Shown piece after piece: positions 17,075 to 28,251 of a DNA stretch of 64,000 bases. The stretch comes from Burkholderiaceae bacterium (lineage in GTDB: Bacteria > Pseudomonadota > Gammaproteobacteria > Burkholderiales > Burkholderiaceae_C). The stretch lies in assembly GCA_024235895.1 (NCBI GenBank), contig JACKLM010000003.1, positions 1 to 64,000 on the forward strand, given 5' to 3'. The position numbers and the translations under genes were made by a program. Under the pieces are notes generated by a model. That model was not told where the DNA came from. It worked only from the letters and a program-made list of their open reading frames with translations, and did not search any database. Each line of letters begins with the position of its first letter. Position 1 is the first letter of the stretch.

Positions 17075-18915
17075 CGGGCATTCTCCAGCCGCACGTCGTA
17101 GCGCAGCGCGAACGGCTTCATCGCCTCGCGCAGCTCGGCCTCGGCCTGCGCGTCGGCGGCCGTGAAGCACAGCTGCATGCCGTGCGCCGACTCGCCGACC
17201 TCGACCCGCACACGCGCTTCGAGCCCGCGTGCGGCCAGCAGCGCCTGCAGCGCATGGCGCGTCGCCAGCACGCGCAGCGCCGGCTTGTAGACCTTGCCGA
17301 TCGCGGTCATCGGGATCGCCGGCAGGATCTCGATGCGCCGAGGCAGCGCCGGCCGCTCGGCGATGCGCGGCGCGACGAAGGCCGCGAGCTCCTCGGGCGT
17401 GGCCTGCTGCCCGGGCACGAGCGACACGTAGGCCACCGGCAGCTCGCCGGCGTAGGCATCGGGCTCGCCGACCGCGGCCGCCACCATCACCGCGGGGTGG
17501 CCGAGCAGCACGCCCTCGATCAGCCCGGGGTCGATGTTGTGCGCGCCGCGGATGATGACGTCCTTGGCGCGGCCGGTGACGTGAACGCGGCCGTCGGCGT
17601 CGAGGTGGCCGATGTCGCCGCTGACGAGCCAGCCGCCTTCGAAGGTCCCGGCGTCGCGCGCCGCGTCGGTATAGCCGGGGCTGACCTGCGGGCCGCGCAC
17701 GCAGACGATGCCGGTCTCGCCGCTGGCCGCCGGCGTGCCGTCGTCGCGCCGTACCTGGACCTCGGTATAGGGCAACGGCAGCCCGCAGGAGCCGTGCACG
17801 CGCGGCGCGGCGAGCGGCTCGATGCTGATGACGCCGGCGCTCTCGGTCATGCCGAGGATGTTGCGCACCGGGATGCCGTGACGCGCCTCGAACGCGTCGG
17901 CCAGCTCGTCGGGCAACGGCGAGCCGCCGGTCAGCATCACGCGAACGCGGCGCAGCTTGTCGCTGGGCAGGTCCAGCGCGAGCAGGCCGGCGATCACGGT
18001 CGGCACGCCGGCGATCAGCGTCACGCCGAAGCGCTCGACGAAGTCGCCGAAGCGCCGCATGAATTCGGCGTTGCGCAGCCCGAGCCGCGTCGGCAGCACG
18101 ATCTCGCCGCCGGCCAGCAGTGTCGACAAGCCATAGACGAAGGAGCCGGCGACGTGGAACAGCGGAAAGCCGCTGAGGATGACATCGTCGGCCCGGGTGC
18201 CGAACATGCACGCCGCGCCCCAGGCCGCGTGCAGCTGGTTGGCGTGCGTGTGCCGTGCGAGCTTGGGTGCGCCGGTCGTGCCGCCGGTGTGGAACAGCGC
18301 CGCCAGCGCATCGGCCGGCTCGGCGAAGTCCAGCCGCGCGCCGTCGTGCGCGGCGATCGCGGCCATCAGGTCGCGCTGGCCGGCGGCCAGCGGCAGCCCC
18401 GGGCCAGCCGGCACGTGCAGCAGGTGGCGCAGCCCGCGGCAGCGCGCGGCCAGCACCTCGGCCTTCGGCGCGATGTCGAGGTCCGGCGCCGGGCCGAGCG
18501 CGACCAGGACATTCGCCTGCGTGGCATCGATCAGCGCCGCCAGGTGGTCGACATCGAGCTGGTGGTTGATCGGGCAGGCGGTGCCCGCGGTCTCGGCCGC
18601 CCACAGCGCCAGGTGCGTCTGCGGCATCGGCGGCAGCAGCAGCGCGACGCGCGCCGGCGCGCCGTCGGCGAGTGCGTGATAGAGATTCGCCGTTCGCCTC
18701 ACGTCGGCGACGAGCTGCGCGTAGGTCCAGCGCCGCACCGCGGCATCGGGGTCGGGCAGCTCGATGCCGGTCAGCGCGATGCGCTGCGGCTGGCGCGCCG
18801 CCACGTCCTGCAACGCCTCGAGGATGCGCCGGTGCGGCATGAAGCGCTCGTAGGGCAGCGCACTCAGACGGCGAACGTCGGCGATCGACGCGATCGAGGG
18901 TGGGGCGCCGGGCAT
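17071..18915 (-). CDS. AMP-forming acyl-CoA synthetase
   Basis: 614 residues of the ANL superfamily. The P-loop-like motif ALFHTGGTTGAPKLARH lies at about 207-222, the core motif GMTESAGV near 340, WLVSGDIGHLDADGRVHVTGRAKDVIIRGAHNI-type A8 residues near 455-490 (cited by key residues G, D, R and K), and the catalytic lysine in AIGKVYKP near 545. It activates a carboxylic acid to the acyl-adenylate and then to acyl-CoA. It has a longer N-terminus than short-chain enzymes, like the 'acyl-CoA synthetase' family found beside enoyl-CoA hydratases. It is coupled by ATGA overlap to the hydratase. A 330-base divergent gap separates it from amtB. Confidence 0.87.
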   Translation of the reverse strand: MPGAPPSIASIADVRRLSALPYERFMPHRRILEALQDVAARQPQRIALTGIELPDPDAAVRRWTYAQLVADVRRTANLYHALADGAPARVALLLPPMPQTHLALWAAETAGTACPINHQLDVDHLAALIDATQANVLVALGPAPDLDIAPKAEVLAARCRGLRHLLHVPAGPGLPLAAGQRDLMAAIAAHDGARLDFAEPADALAALFHTGGTTGAPKLARHTHANQLHAAWGAACMFGTRADDVILSGFPLFHVAGSFVYGLSTLLAGGEIVLPTRLGLRNAEFMRRFGDFVERFGVTLIAGVPTVIAGLLALDLPSDKLRRVRVMLTGGSPLPDELADAFEARHGIPVRNILGMTESAGVISIEPLAAPRVHGSCGLPLPYTEVQVRRDDGTPAASGETGIVCVRGPQVSPGYTDAARDAGTFEGGWLVSGDIGHLDADGRVHVTGRAKDVIIRGAHNIDPGLIEGVLLGHPAVMVAAAVGEPDAYAGELPVAYVSLVPGQQATPEELAAFVAPRIAERPALPRRIEILPAIPMTAIGKVYKPALRVLATRHALQALLAARGLEARVRVEVGESAHGMQLCFTAADAQAEAELREAMKPFALRYDVRLENAR

Positions 18916-19166
18916 GGGCTTGCGTGCGCGTGCGGGAGAGGGCGTGTCGGGGCGACGATAACGCGAACCGTTGCCGGCGACGATGCCGGTGAGGCGCCCG
19001 AAGGAGGCGGCGCGCCTCTCGCGACGAAGCGCGCTGCGCCGATACCGCCGCCGATCGCGCTTCGGCGAGGGCCATTCCACGCCCCGCCATGATGCGTGGC
19101 GCCCCATCGAAGGGCGAGACACGCCCGCCGTTTGTGCATCGGGCCCGGTCGGCGCATGCACCAAGC

Positions 19167-19182
19167 CGGCATGTTTGTTGCT
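19167..19182 (+). promoter_or_regulatory. Sigma-54 (-24/-12) promoter of amtB
   Basis: The sequence CGGCATG-TTTG-TTGCT matches the consensus YGGCACG-N4-TTGCW closely. The GG (19168-19169) and GC (19180-19181) lie exactly 12 bases apart. Transcription would start near 19193, about 53 bases before the TTG start. Sigma-54 control with NtrC is the rule for amt genes. No clean GCACC-N5-GGTGC NtrC site was found upstream by eye. The rest of the 330-base gap (18916-19245) holds no gene that I can support. Confidence 0.65.
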
Positions 19183-19204
19183 GATTCCGGTGCACAACCA
19201 CACC

Positions 19205-19224
19205 GACCGGGTGCGCACCCGGTC
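19205..19224. repeat. Perfect 20-base palindrome in the amtB leader
   Basis: GACCGGGTGC followed by its exact reverse complement GCACCCGGTC. It falls just downstream of the predicted sigma-54 start site and 10 bases before the GGAGG ribosome site. It could be an operator or an mRNA hairpin that controls access to the ribosome site. Confidence 0.6.
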
Positions 19225-19245
19225 ACCAGCACCCGGAGGCACACC

Positions 19246-20448
19246 TTGAACCAGCTCGCGCCGGCGGCCGACGCCCTGTTCATCCTGCTCGGCGCGATCA
19301 TGGTGCTCGCGATGCACGCGGGATTCGCCTTCCTCGAGCTCGGCACCGTGCGGCAGAAGAACCAGGTCAACGCGCTGGTCAAGATCCTGGTCGACTTCTC
19401 GGTCTCGACCGTCGTCTACTTCTTCGTCGGCTACACGGTCGCCTACGGCGTCGGCTTCTTGACCGGGGCCGAGACGCTCGCCGCCGCGCATGGCTACGAG
19501 CTGGTCAAGTTCTTCTTCCTGCTGACCTTCGCCGCCGCGATCCCGGCGATCGTCTCCGGCGGCATCGCCGAGCGCGCGCGCTTCGGGCCGCAGCTCGTCG
19601 CCACCGCGGTCCTCGTCGGCGTCGCCTACCCGCTGCTCGAAGGCGCGGTCTGGGGCGGGCGGCTGGGCGTGCAGGAGGCGATCCGCGCGGTCACCGGGGC
19701 CGACTTCCACGACTTCGCCGGCAGCCTGGTCGTGCACGCCTTCGGCGGCTGGGTCGCTCTGGCGGCCGTGCTGATGCTCGGGCCGCGCGCCAACCGCTAC
19801 CGCAAGGACGGCGGCATCAGCGCGCACCCGCCGTCGAGCATCCCCTTCCTCGCGCTCGGCGCCTGGGTGCTGACGGTCGGCTGGTTCGGCTTCAACGTGA
19901 TGAGCGCGCAGACGCTGGACAAGATCTCCGGGCTGGTCGCGGTCAACTCGCTGCTCGCGATGGCCGGCGGCACGCTGGCGGCGACGCTGCTGGGCCGCAA
20001 CGACCCGGGATTCGTCCACAACGGGCCGCTCGCCGGGCTGGTGGCGGTGTGCGCCGGCTCGGACGTGATGCACCCGGCCGGCGCGCTGGCGGTCGGCGCG
20101 GTGGCCGGCGCGCTGTTCGTCGGCATGTTCACGCTGACGCAGAACCGCTGGCGCATCGACGACGTGCTCGGCGTATGGCCGCTGCATGGGCTGTGCGGCG
20201 CCTGGGGCTCGCTGGCCGCCGGCATCTTCGGCCAGGCCGCGCTCGGCGGCCGCGGCGGTGTCGGGTTCGGCGCCCAGCTCCTCGGCACCGTCGCCGGCGT
20301 CGCCTGGGCGCTGGTGGCGGGGTTCGCGGTCTACGGGCTGCTGCGCGCGGTGGTCGGGCTGCGGCTGGACCGCGAGCAGGAGTTCCGCGGCGCCGACCTG
20401 TCGATCCACCGCATCGGCGCCAGCCCGGAGCGCGAGGCGAGCTGGTAG
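19246..20448 (+). CDS. amtB: Ammonium transporter (Amt family)
   Basis: 400 residues with about eleven membrane helices. The pore twin histidines are H164 (SLVVHAFGG) and H314 (PLHGLCGAWG), and the Amt signature DFAGSLVVHAFGGWVAL is present. The C-terminal tail (RLDREQEFRGADLSIH) is the part that GlnK/PII binds. The start is taken as TTG 19246, placed 6 bases after a strong GGAGG (19235-19239); a longer frame exists upstream but adds non-Amt sequence. There is no signal peptide. The usual partner glnK is not adjacent. The sigma-54 promoter upstream predicts induction under nitrogen limitation. Confidence 0.92.
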   Translation: MNQLAPAADALFILLGAIMVLAMHAGFAFLELGTVRQKNQVNALVKILVDFSVSTVVYFFVGYTVAYGVGFLTGAETLAAAHGYELVKFFFLLTFAAAIPAIVSGGIAERARFGPQLVATAVLVGVAYPLLEGAVWGGRLGVQEAIRAVTGADFHDFAGSLVVHAFGGWVALAAVLMLGPRANRYRKDGGISAHPPSSIPFLALGAWVLTVGWFGFNVMSAQTLDKISGLVAVNSLLAMAGGTLAATLLGRNDPGFVHNGPLAGLVAVCAGSDVMHPAGALAVGAVAGALFVGMFTLTQNRWRIDDVLGVWPLHGLCGAWGSLAAGIFGQAALGGRGGVGFGAQLLGTVAGVAWALVAGFAVYGLLRAVVGLRLDREQEFRGADLSIHRIGASPEREASW

Positions 20449-20475
20449 GCGCGGTCTTGCCGCCGGACCTCGGCC

Positions 20476-20934
20476 TCACATCCAGTAGTCCGCCGTCCAT
20501 GCCCCGCGGCGATGGTCCAGCCAGACCCGCCTGGGCGCCAGCCGCCGCGCGACCGCGCCGTCCAGCTCGACCTCGGGCTGGCGCCCGAGGCGTTGCGCGA
20601 CGTCGATCGAGCACGCGGTGGACGTGACGGTGCGAAAACGCAGCCGCAGGTGCTCGCCGACGGCAACGGTCCTGGCGGCTGCGTCGGCTGTGTCGCAGCC
20701 GGCCGGTGACTCGGCGAAGCGAACGGACTTCTTGACCAGGCAGGAGAAGTACAGCTCGAGCTCCAGCGTCAGCGGCTGCGCCCGACGCGCGAGCGCAGCC
20801 TGCGCGGCGCGCGACCATTCGACCACCACCGGCTTGCCGTGGACCGTCACCTCGGCGACGAATCGGCGCTGCCAACGGGGGAAACGCCATGCCCGCGGGG
20901 ATTCGTGTGGTCCTGCGGTGGCGTCCGGCTGCAT
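20476..20934 (-). CDS. Conserved hypothetical protein (152 residues)
   Basis: No function recognised. The protein has an orderly pattern suggesting a real gene: a basic start (RAWRFPRWQRRFVAEVTVHG), the cysteine-bearing strand LELELYFSCLVKKSVRF, a second cysteine region TSTACSIDVAQRLGRQPEVE, and the conserved-looking end RRVWLDHRRGAWTADYWM. Similar proteins seem to occur in other Burkholderiales (memory, not searched). It has no signal peptide, membrane segment or known motif. The gene converges on amtB with a 27-base gap. The start is chosen at ATG 20934; upstream codons are arginine-rich and non-protein-like. Confidence 0.6.
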   Translation of the reverse strand: MQPDATAGPHESPRAWRFPRWQRRFVAEVTVHGKPVVVEWSRAAQAALARRAQPLTLELELYFSCLVKKSVRFAESPAGCDTADAAARTVAVGEHLRLRFRTVTSTACSIDVAQRLGRQPEVELDGAVARRLAPRRVWLDHRRGAWTADYWM

Positions 20935-21207
20935 CACGGATCCCTTCGGTTGGCCCGACTCTACCGCGCCGCCGGTGGATTCGCCGCGTTGCTTGGTGAA
21001 GCCCCGGGCCCGACACGACCGGCTGGCGACCTCGGCGGACGGGCATGCCTCGTCGGGGCTGCGCCGGGGGTCGGCGGGATCGGCGTGGTTGGCGGGCGCG
21101 CCGCGACGCGGTCGGCCTCGAATGGGCGGGGCGGTCAGGGGGGTGATTCCTCGCTGGTCCGTGTGCACGGACGCGTTCATCATTCCGGCCTGGCGACTCC
21201 GGCAGCG

Positions 21208-21243
21208 ATGACCATGACCATGACCGCGACCATGACCGCGACG
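21208..21243 (+). repeat. Hexamer tandem repeat (ATGACC/GCGACC) in a 371-base intergenic gap
   Basis: Six consecutive hexamers: ATGACC three times, GCGACC, ATGACC, GCGACG. They lie 62 bases before the ATG of the degenerate GGDEF gene. The surrounding gap (20935-21305) is otherwise empty of recognisable genes or sites. Confidence 0.7.
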
Positions 21244-21305
21244 TCGTCTCGTCGCGCGCGCGCTCGTCGGCACGCCGGCTGCCGCGCGGCGTTGCGGTGC
21301 CCTCG

Positions 21306-22220
21306 ATGAACGAGCCGCTGCAGGTGCTCGTCGTCGGCACGCCGCCGCCAGGGCTCGCCGATACGCCCTGGGGTGCGATCGTGCTGCAGCCCTGCGCCGG
21401 GCTGGACGGGGTCGCCGCCGCGCTGCAGGCGGCAGCCGCGGATGCGCTGCTGCTGCTGGCCGACGACGCCGGCGCGCTCGCCGCGCTGCGGCACTGGACG
21501 GCCTTGTCGGCCTGCGTGATCGACACCGCGCTCGTCGCCGTCGCGCCGGCGCCGCCACCTGCGCTCGCGCTGGAGCTGCTGCAGCACGGGGTGCAGGACG
21601 TGCTGGACCGCGACGAGTCCACGCCCGCCGCGCTGGCACGCGCGCTGCGGCTGGCGGTCGAGCGCAAGCGCCTCGAGCGCGACGCGCGCAAGGCGTGGGC
21701 GACCGACCTCGCGACCGGGCTGCCCAACCACGTGCAACTGCTCGAGCACATGACGCAACTGCTGGCGCTGCGCGAGCGCGAGCCGGCGCCGATGGCGCTG
21801 ATCGTGCTGCGCATCGAGGGGTTGGCCGGCACCGAGGCCGCGCTCGGGGTGGCGGCGGCGAGCGTGCTGCGGCGCAAGGTCGCGGTGCGGCTGCGCGCGG
21901 CGCTGCGCGCCAGCGATGTCGTGGCGTCGATCGGCGACGATGCCTTCGCGGTGCTGCTGGCGTGGATCGACGCCTCGGCTGCCGCGCCGCGCGTGGCCTC
22001 CAAGCTCGCGCGCGCGCTGGCGCAGCCGCTCACGGTGGCGGGGCAGGCGCGCGCGTTCGCGGTCGCCAGCGGGATGGCGTCCTACCCGGAGCATGGGCGC
22101 GACGCCGCGACGCTGCTGCGGCGCGCGACTGCGCAGGCCGCGCAGCGGGCCACCGTCGGCAGCACCGGGATGGCCAACCGCATCGAGCGCGGCCCGACGC
22201 CGGCGGCGAACGACGATTAG
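21306..22220 (+). CDS. Degenerate receiver-GGDEF protein, probably catalytically inactive
   Basis: 304 residues. The C-terminal half (about 140-290) has the GGDEF fold order: TDLATGLPNHVQLLEHM replaces the usual D-x-LTGLxNR, a strand MALIVLRIEGL follows, and DVVASIGDDAFAVLL stands where RxGGDEFxxL is expected. The signature is thus IGDDAF, which lacks the glycine pair and the catalytic acid in register, so diguanylate cyclase activity is not expected. The N-terminal 120 residues have a receiver-like alternation but no phospho-aspartate. Such proteins often act as receptors or scaffolds. ATG 21306 is preferred over the GTG three codons upstream. Confidence 0.68.
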   Translation: MNEPLQVLVVGTPPPGLADTPWGAIVLQPCAGLDGVAAALQAAAADALLLLADDAGALAALRHWTALSACVIDTALVAVAPAPPPALALELLQHGVQDVLDRDESTPAALARALRLAVERKRLERDARKAWATDLATGLPNHVQLLEHMTQLLALREREPAPMALIVLRIEGLAGTEAALGVAAASVLRRKVAVRLRAALRASDVVASIGDDAFAVLLAWIDASAAAPRVASKLARALAQPLTVAGQARAFAVASGMASYPEHGRDAATLLRRATAQAAQRATVGSTGMANRIERGPTPAANDD

Positions 22221-22320
22221 CGCCGCGCGGCGGCCGCGCCGGCGCGCCGCGCCGGCGTGGACAATCGCGGCCAGCCGCGCGGCGGGCCGCGCCCAGGCTT
22301 CGACGCAAGACCTTGCGCGA

Positions 22321-22365
22321 CCCAAGCGACCCACGCGACCCACGCGACCCACGTGACCCAAGCGA
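22321..22365 (+). repeat. Five tandem 9-base repeats upstream of the ABC importer genes
   Basis: Units CCCAAGCGA, CCCACGCGA, CCCACGCGA, CCCACGTGA and CCCAAGCGA run without gaps. They end 19 bases before the ATPase ATG. Copy number could change the leader length, but this is inference. Confidence 0.75.
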
Positions 22366-22384
22366 CGACCGCCCCGCGCCGCCG

Positions 22385-24008
<1,624 letters not shown>

Positions 24009-24034
<26 letters not shown>

Positions 24035-25124
24035 GCCGTCGCGCGTTCTGCTGCTGGCGTCGCCGCTGCTGGCGCTGCTGCTGACGGCGGCGGTCGCGGC
24101 GGCGCTGTTCGCCGCCCTCGGCAAGGACCCGGCGCGAGGGCTTTCGGTCTTCTTCGTCGAGCCGCTGGCCGGTACGCGCGCCGTCGGCGAGGTGCTGCTC
24201 AAGGCCACACCGCTGGCGCTGTGCGCGCTCGGGCTGGCGGTCTGCTACCGCGGCAATGTCTGGAATATCGGCGCCGAGGGGCAGCTGCTGCTCGGCGCGC
24301 TGGCCGGCGGCGGCGTCGCGCTGGCGCTGGCGCCTTACGCGCAGGACATGCCGCGCGGCGTCTTCGCGCCCTTGGTGCTGCTGGCCGGGGCGCTGGGCGG
24401 CATGACCTGGGCGGCGATCGTCGCCGCGCTGCGCGACCGCTTCAGTGCCAACGAGATCCTGGTCAGCCTGATGCTGGTCTATGTCGCGCAGCAGCTCGTC
24501 AACTACCTCGTCTTCGGGCCCTGGAAGGACCCGCAGGGCTTCAACTTCCCGCAGACGCCGCGCTTCGACCCCGCGACCTGGATGCTGCCGCTCGCGCCCG
24601 GCACGCGGCTGCACTGGGGCGTGCTGCTGGTGCCGCTGGCGGCGGCGGCGACGTGGATCTTCCTGTTCCGGTCGCTGCGCGGCTACCAGTTGCTGGTCGG
24701 CGGGCTGGCGCCGGCGGCGGCGCGCTATGCCGGCTTCTCGGCGCGCGGCGCGCTGTGGCTGGCGCTGCTGGTCTCGGGCGCGGCGGCCGGGCTGGCCGGC
24801 GCGATGGAGGCCGCGGGCCCCTTGCGCCAGCTCACGCCGCACATCAGCACCGGCATCGGCTTCACGGCGATCATCGTCTGCTTCGTCGGCCGGCTGCATC
24901 CGCTGGGGATCGTGCTGGCGTCGCTGCTGTTGTCGATGATGCTGATCGGCGGCGAGCTGGCGCAGTCGCGGCTGGGGCTGCCGAACGCGCTGTCGTCGGT
25001 GTTCCAGGGCCTGCTGCTGTTCCTGCTGCTGGCCTGCGATGCGCTGGTCGCGTACCGCGTGCGCCGGGTCGGCGCGGGCGCATGCACCGCGCCGCGCGCC
25101 GAGGCGGCCGGAGGCGGGCGGTGA
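24009..25124 (+). CDS. ABC transporter permease 1 (BMP-type importer)
   Basis: 371 residues, about nine or ten hydrophobic helices. The family hallmark YRGNVWNIGAEGQLLLGAL lies near residue 80, followed by RFSANEILVSLMLVYVA and the late GFTAIIVCFVGRLHPLGI. This matches the YufP/NupP type of permease used for nucleosides and related compounds. The gene starts within the end of the ATPase gene (26-base overlap) and its stop overlaps the GTG of the second permease (GTGA). The C-terminal tail after the last helix is short and rich in Arg and Ala. Confidence 0.9.
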
Positions 25125-26041
25125 ACGAGCTCGCGCTGCTGGTCGCGGCGACCATCGCCTCGGGCACGCCGCTGGCGCTGGCCGGGCTGGGGCTGCTGCT
25201 CAACGAGCGCGCCGGGGTGCTCAACCTCGGCGCCGAGGGGATGATGCTGGTCGCCGCGGTGGCCGGATTCGCGACCGCGCTGGCCACCGGCAGCGATGCG
25301 CTCGCGTTCGCCGCCGGCGCCGGCGCCGGGGCGCTGATGGCGGCCGCGTTCGGCGTGCTGGTGATCGGGCTGGGCACCAATCAATACGCCACCGGGCTGG
25401 CGCTGAGCCTGTTCGGCGCCGGCTTCTCGGCCTTCGTCGGGCTGCCCTACGTCGGCAAGAAGCTGGCCGAGCGCAGCGCGTTCGAGATCCCGGGGCTGGC
25501 CGACCTCCCGTTCGTCGGCAGCGCGCTGATGCGCCAGCACCCGATGGCCTACGCGGCGATCGCGCTCGCGCTGGCGGCGGTGTGGTTGCTCTACCGCAGC
25601 CGCGCCGGGCTGGTGCTGCGCGCGATCGGCGAATCGCCCGAGTCGGCGCACGCGCTGGGCTACCCGGTGCGCGGGCTGCGGCTGGCCGCGGTGGCTGGCG
25701 GCGGCGCGCTGTGCGGGCTGGCCGGCGCCTACCTGTCGGTGGTCTACGCCCCGCTGTGGGTCGAGGGGCTGGTCGCCGGGCGCGGCTGGATCGCGCTCGC
25801 GCTGACGACCTTCGCGACCTGGCGGCCGCTGCGCGTGCTGCTGGGTGCCTACCTGTTCGGCGGTGTGACGATGCTGCAGTTCTGGCTGCAGACCGCGGGC
25901 GTCGCGGTGGCGAGCCAGCTGCTGGCGATGCTGCCCTACCTGGCCACCATCGTCGTGCTGGCGCTGATCAGCCGCAACCCGGCGTGGATCCGCGCCAACA
26001 TGCCTGCGTCGCTGGGGCGGCCGTTTCATCCGGGGGCGTAG
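25121..26041 (+). CDS. ABC transporter permease 2 (BMP-type importer)
   Basis: 306 residues from GTG 25121, which overlaps the previous stop. It begins straight into a helix (NELALLVAATIASGTPLAL) and carries the sister hallmark NERAGVLNLGAEGMMLVAA, then GTNQYATGLALSLFGAG and LRAIGESPESAHALGYPV, the cytoplasmic loop that contacts the ATPase. It pairs with permease 1 as a heterodimer, as YufQ/NupQ does. It is followed after 62 bases by the substrate-binding lipoprotein, which may have an extra promoter of its own. Confidence 0.9.
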   Translation: MNELALLVAATIASGTPLALAGLGLLLNERAGVLNLGAEGMMLVAAVAGFATALATGSDALAFAAGAGAGALMAAAFGVLVIGLGTNQYATGLALSLFGAGFSAFVGLPYVGKKLAERSAFEIPGLADLPFVGSALMRQHPMAYAAIALALAAVWLLYRSRAGLVLRAIGESPESAHALGYPVRGLRLAAVAGGGALCGLAGAYLSVVYAPLWVEGLVAGRGWIALALTTFATWRPLRVLLGAYLFGGVTMLQFWLQTAGVAVASQLLAMLPYLATIVVLALISRNPAWIRANMPASLGRPFHPGA

Positions 26042-26045
26042 GCGG

Positions 26046-26072
26046 GGCTGTCCTTCGACAGCCTCCTAGAAT
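26046..26072 (+). promoter_or_regulatory. Possible promoter and small hairpin before the binding-protein gene
   Basis: GGCTGTC and GACAGCC (26046-26063) form a 7-base stem directly after the permease stop, followed by a -10-like TAGAAT at 26067-26072. No good -35 is visible. An extra promoter or processing hairpin here would let the binding protein be made in excess over the membrane parts, as is usual. Confidence 0.35.
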
Positions 26073-26103
26073 CCGCGCCTTCCCGACCCGAGGAGCCGCT
26101 TCC

Positions 26104-27249
<1,146 letters not shown>

Positions 27250-27251
27250 GC

Positions 27252-27285
27252 GCGCGCGGGGCCGGGCCGCACCCGGCCCGCGCGC
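27252..27285. terminator. Strong GC hairpin between convergent genes
   Basis: Arms 27252-27266 and 27272-27285 pair over 14 bases with one bulge around a 5-base loop. It lies 3 bases after the lipoprotein stop and before the convergent SDR gene. There is no T tract, so it may stabilise the 3' end or act with Rho rather than terminate on its own. Confidence 0.4.
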
Positions 27286-27362
27286 CGCCAGGCCCGCGCC
27301 GCGGCGGATGCGCCGTCGGCTGCCGCGGGCCCGCGGCGGGGTTGCCGAGCCGTGCGTGCGCG

Positions 27363-28118
27363 TCAGCCGCGCACGTCGGCCACCGGCTCGGTGCCGAAGT
27401 CCTCGCGCGCGAGGAAGGCGAGGACCCGGCGCGCGGCCTCCTCGGGGGTGGCGAGCCGGCCCTCGGTCTGCAGGGCCTCGAACATCGCGCCGTCGGGGAA
27501 GCGCGTGCGGTCGGCGCCGCGCAGCTGGACCTGCATGTCGGTGTCGATCACGCCCGGCGCGAGCGAGACGATGCGCGCACCGCGGCGGCCGTCGCTGCGC
27601 GCGGATTCCTCCATCGCGAGCGCGCGCGAGAAGTGGTCCATCCCGGCCTTGACGGCGCAGTAGCTCGCGCTGCCGGCCATCGCGCGCCGGCCGAGCCCGG
27701 AGGAGACGTTGAGCACGCGGCGGTCGGTGCCCCAGCCATCGGTCGCGCGCAGGAAGGCCGCGCTCAGCAGCAGCGGGGCCTCCAGCCCGACGCGCACCGC
27801 GGCCGACAGCTCGGCGTCGCGGCCGTCGCGCAGCGGCGCGGGCTCCGACAGCAGCGCGGCGTTGTTGACCAGCACCGCGTCGGCGGGGGGCTGCGCGGCG
27901 AGCCAGCCTGCCAGCCGCGCGGCGGCGGCCGGCGCGTCGGCCAGGTCCAGCGTCCACGCGGTGAGCGTCGCGCCGCGCTCGCGCGCCAGCGTGTCGAGCG
28001 CGGGGTCGGCGTGGCGGGCGATCGTCAGCAGGTGGCGGCCGCGCTGCAGGAGCTGCGCCGCCATCGCGCGGCCGAGGCCGCGCGAGGCGCCGGTGAGGAT
28101 GGCGATACTCGGGTTCAT
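27363..28118 (-). CDS. Short-chain dehydrogenase/reductase
   Basis: 251 residues of the classical SDR fold. The cofactor motif ILTGASRGLGRAMA is at the N-terminus; the R after the glycine motif suggests NADPH. The structural motif VLVNNAA, catalytic serine in LNVSSGLG and catalytic YxxxK in SASYCAVKAGMD are all present. APGVIDTDMQ follows as expected. The wording of the N-terminus resembles sepiapterin-reductase-like SDRs, but the substrate cannot be fixed. ATG 28118 lies 8 bases downstream of a TATGCT box on the minus strand, which suggests a leaderless transcript. It is convergent with the BMP operon. Confidence 0.87.
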   Translation of the reverse strand: MNPSIAILTGASRGLGRAMAAQLLQRGRHLLTIARHADPALDTLARERGATLTAWTLDLADAPAAAARLAGWLAAQPPADAVLVNNAALLSEPAPLRDGRDAELSAAVRVGLEAPLLLSAAFLRATDGWGTDRRVLNVSSGLGRRAMAGSASYCAVKAGMDHFSRALAMEESARSDGRRGARIVSLAPGVIDTDMQVQLRGADRTRFPDGAMFEALQTEGRLATPEEAARRVLAFLAREDFGTEPVADVRG

Positions 28119-28227
28119 GGACGCGGAGCATAGGCCAGGAGGCCGGCGGGGCGGGCGGCCGCGAGCGAGTCGGCGACGAGACGAGGATGCGACGATGCGA
28201 TGCGGCGACGAGGCGACGTGGCCTCGT

Positions 28228-28251
28228 GGCGATGAGGCGATGAGGCGATGA
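28228..28251 (+). repeat. Three tandem 8-base repeats overlapping a start codon
   Basis: GGCGATGA occurs three times in a row, and the last copy contains the ATG (28248-28250) of the next gene. Looser GCGACGAG/GCGATGCG repeats extend back to about 28180. Loss or gain of a unit would alter the ribosome-site spacing. Confidence 0.65.

Noticed and set aside
22221..22384. Riboswitch upstream of the BMP importer
   Set aside because: The stretch is mostly GC-rich and a 9-base tandem repeat; no purine or other aptamer core was seen.
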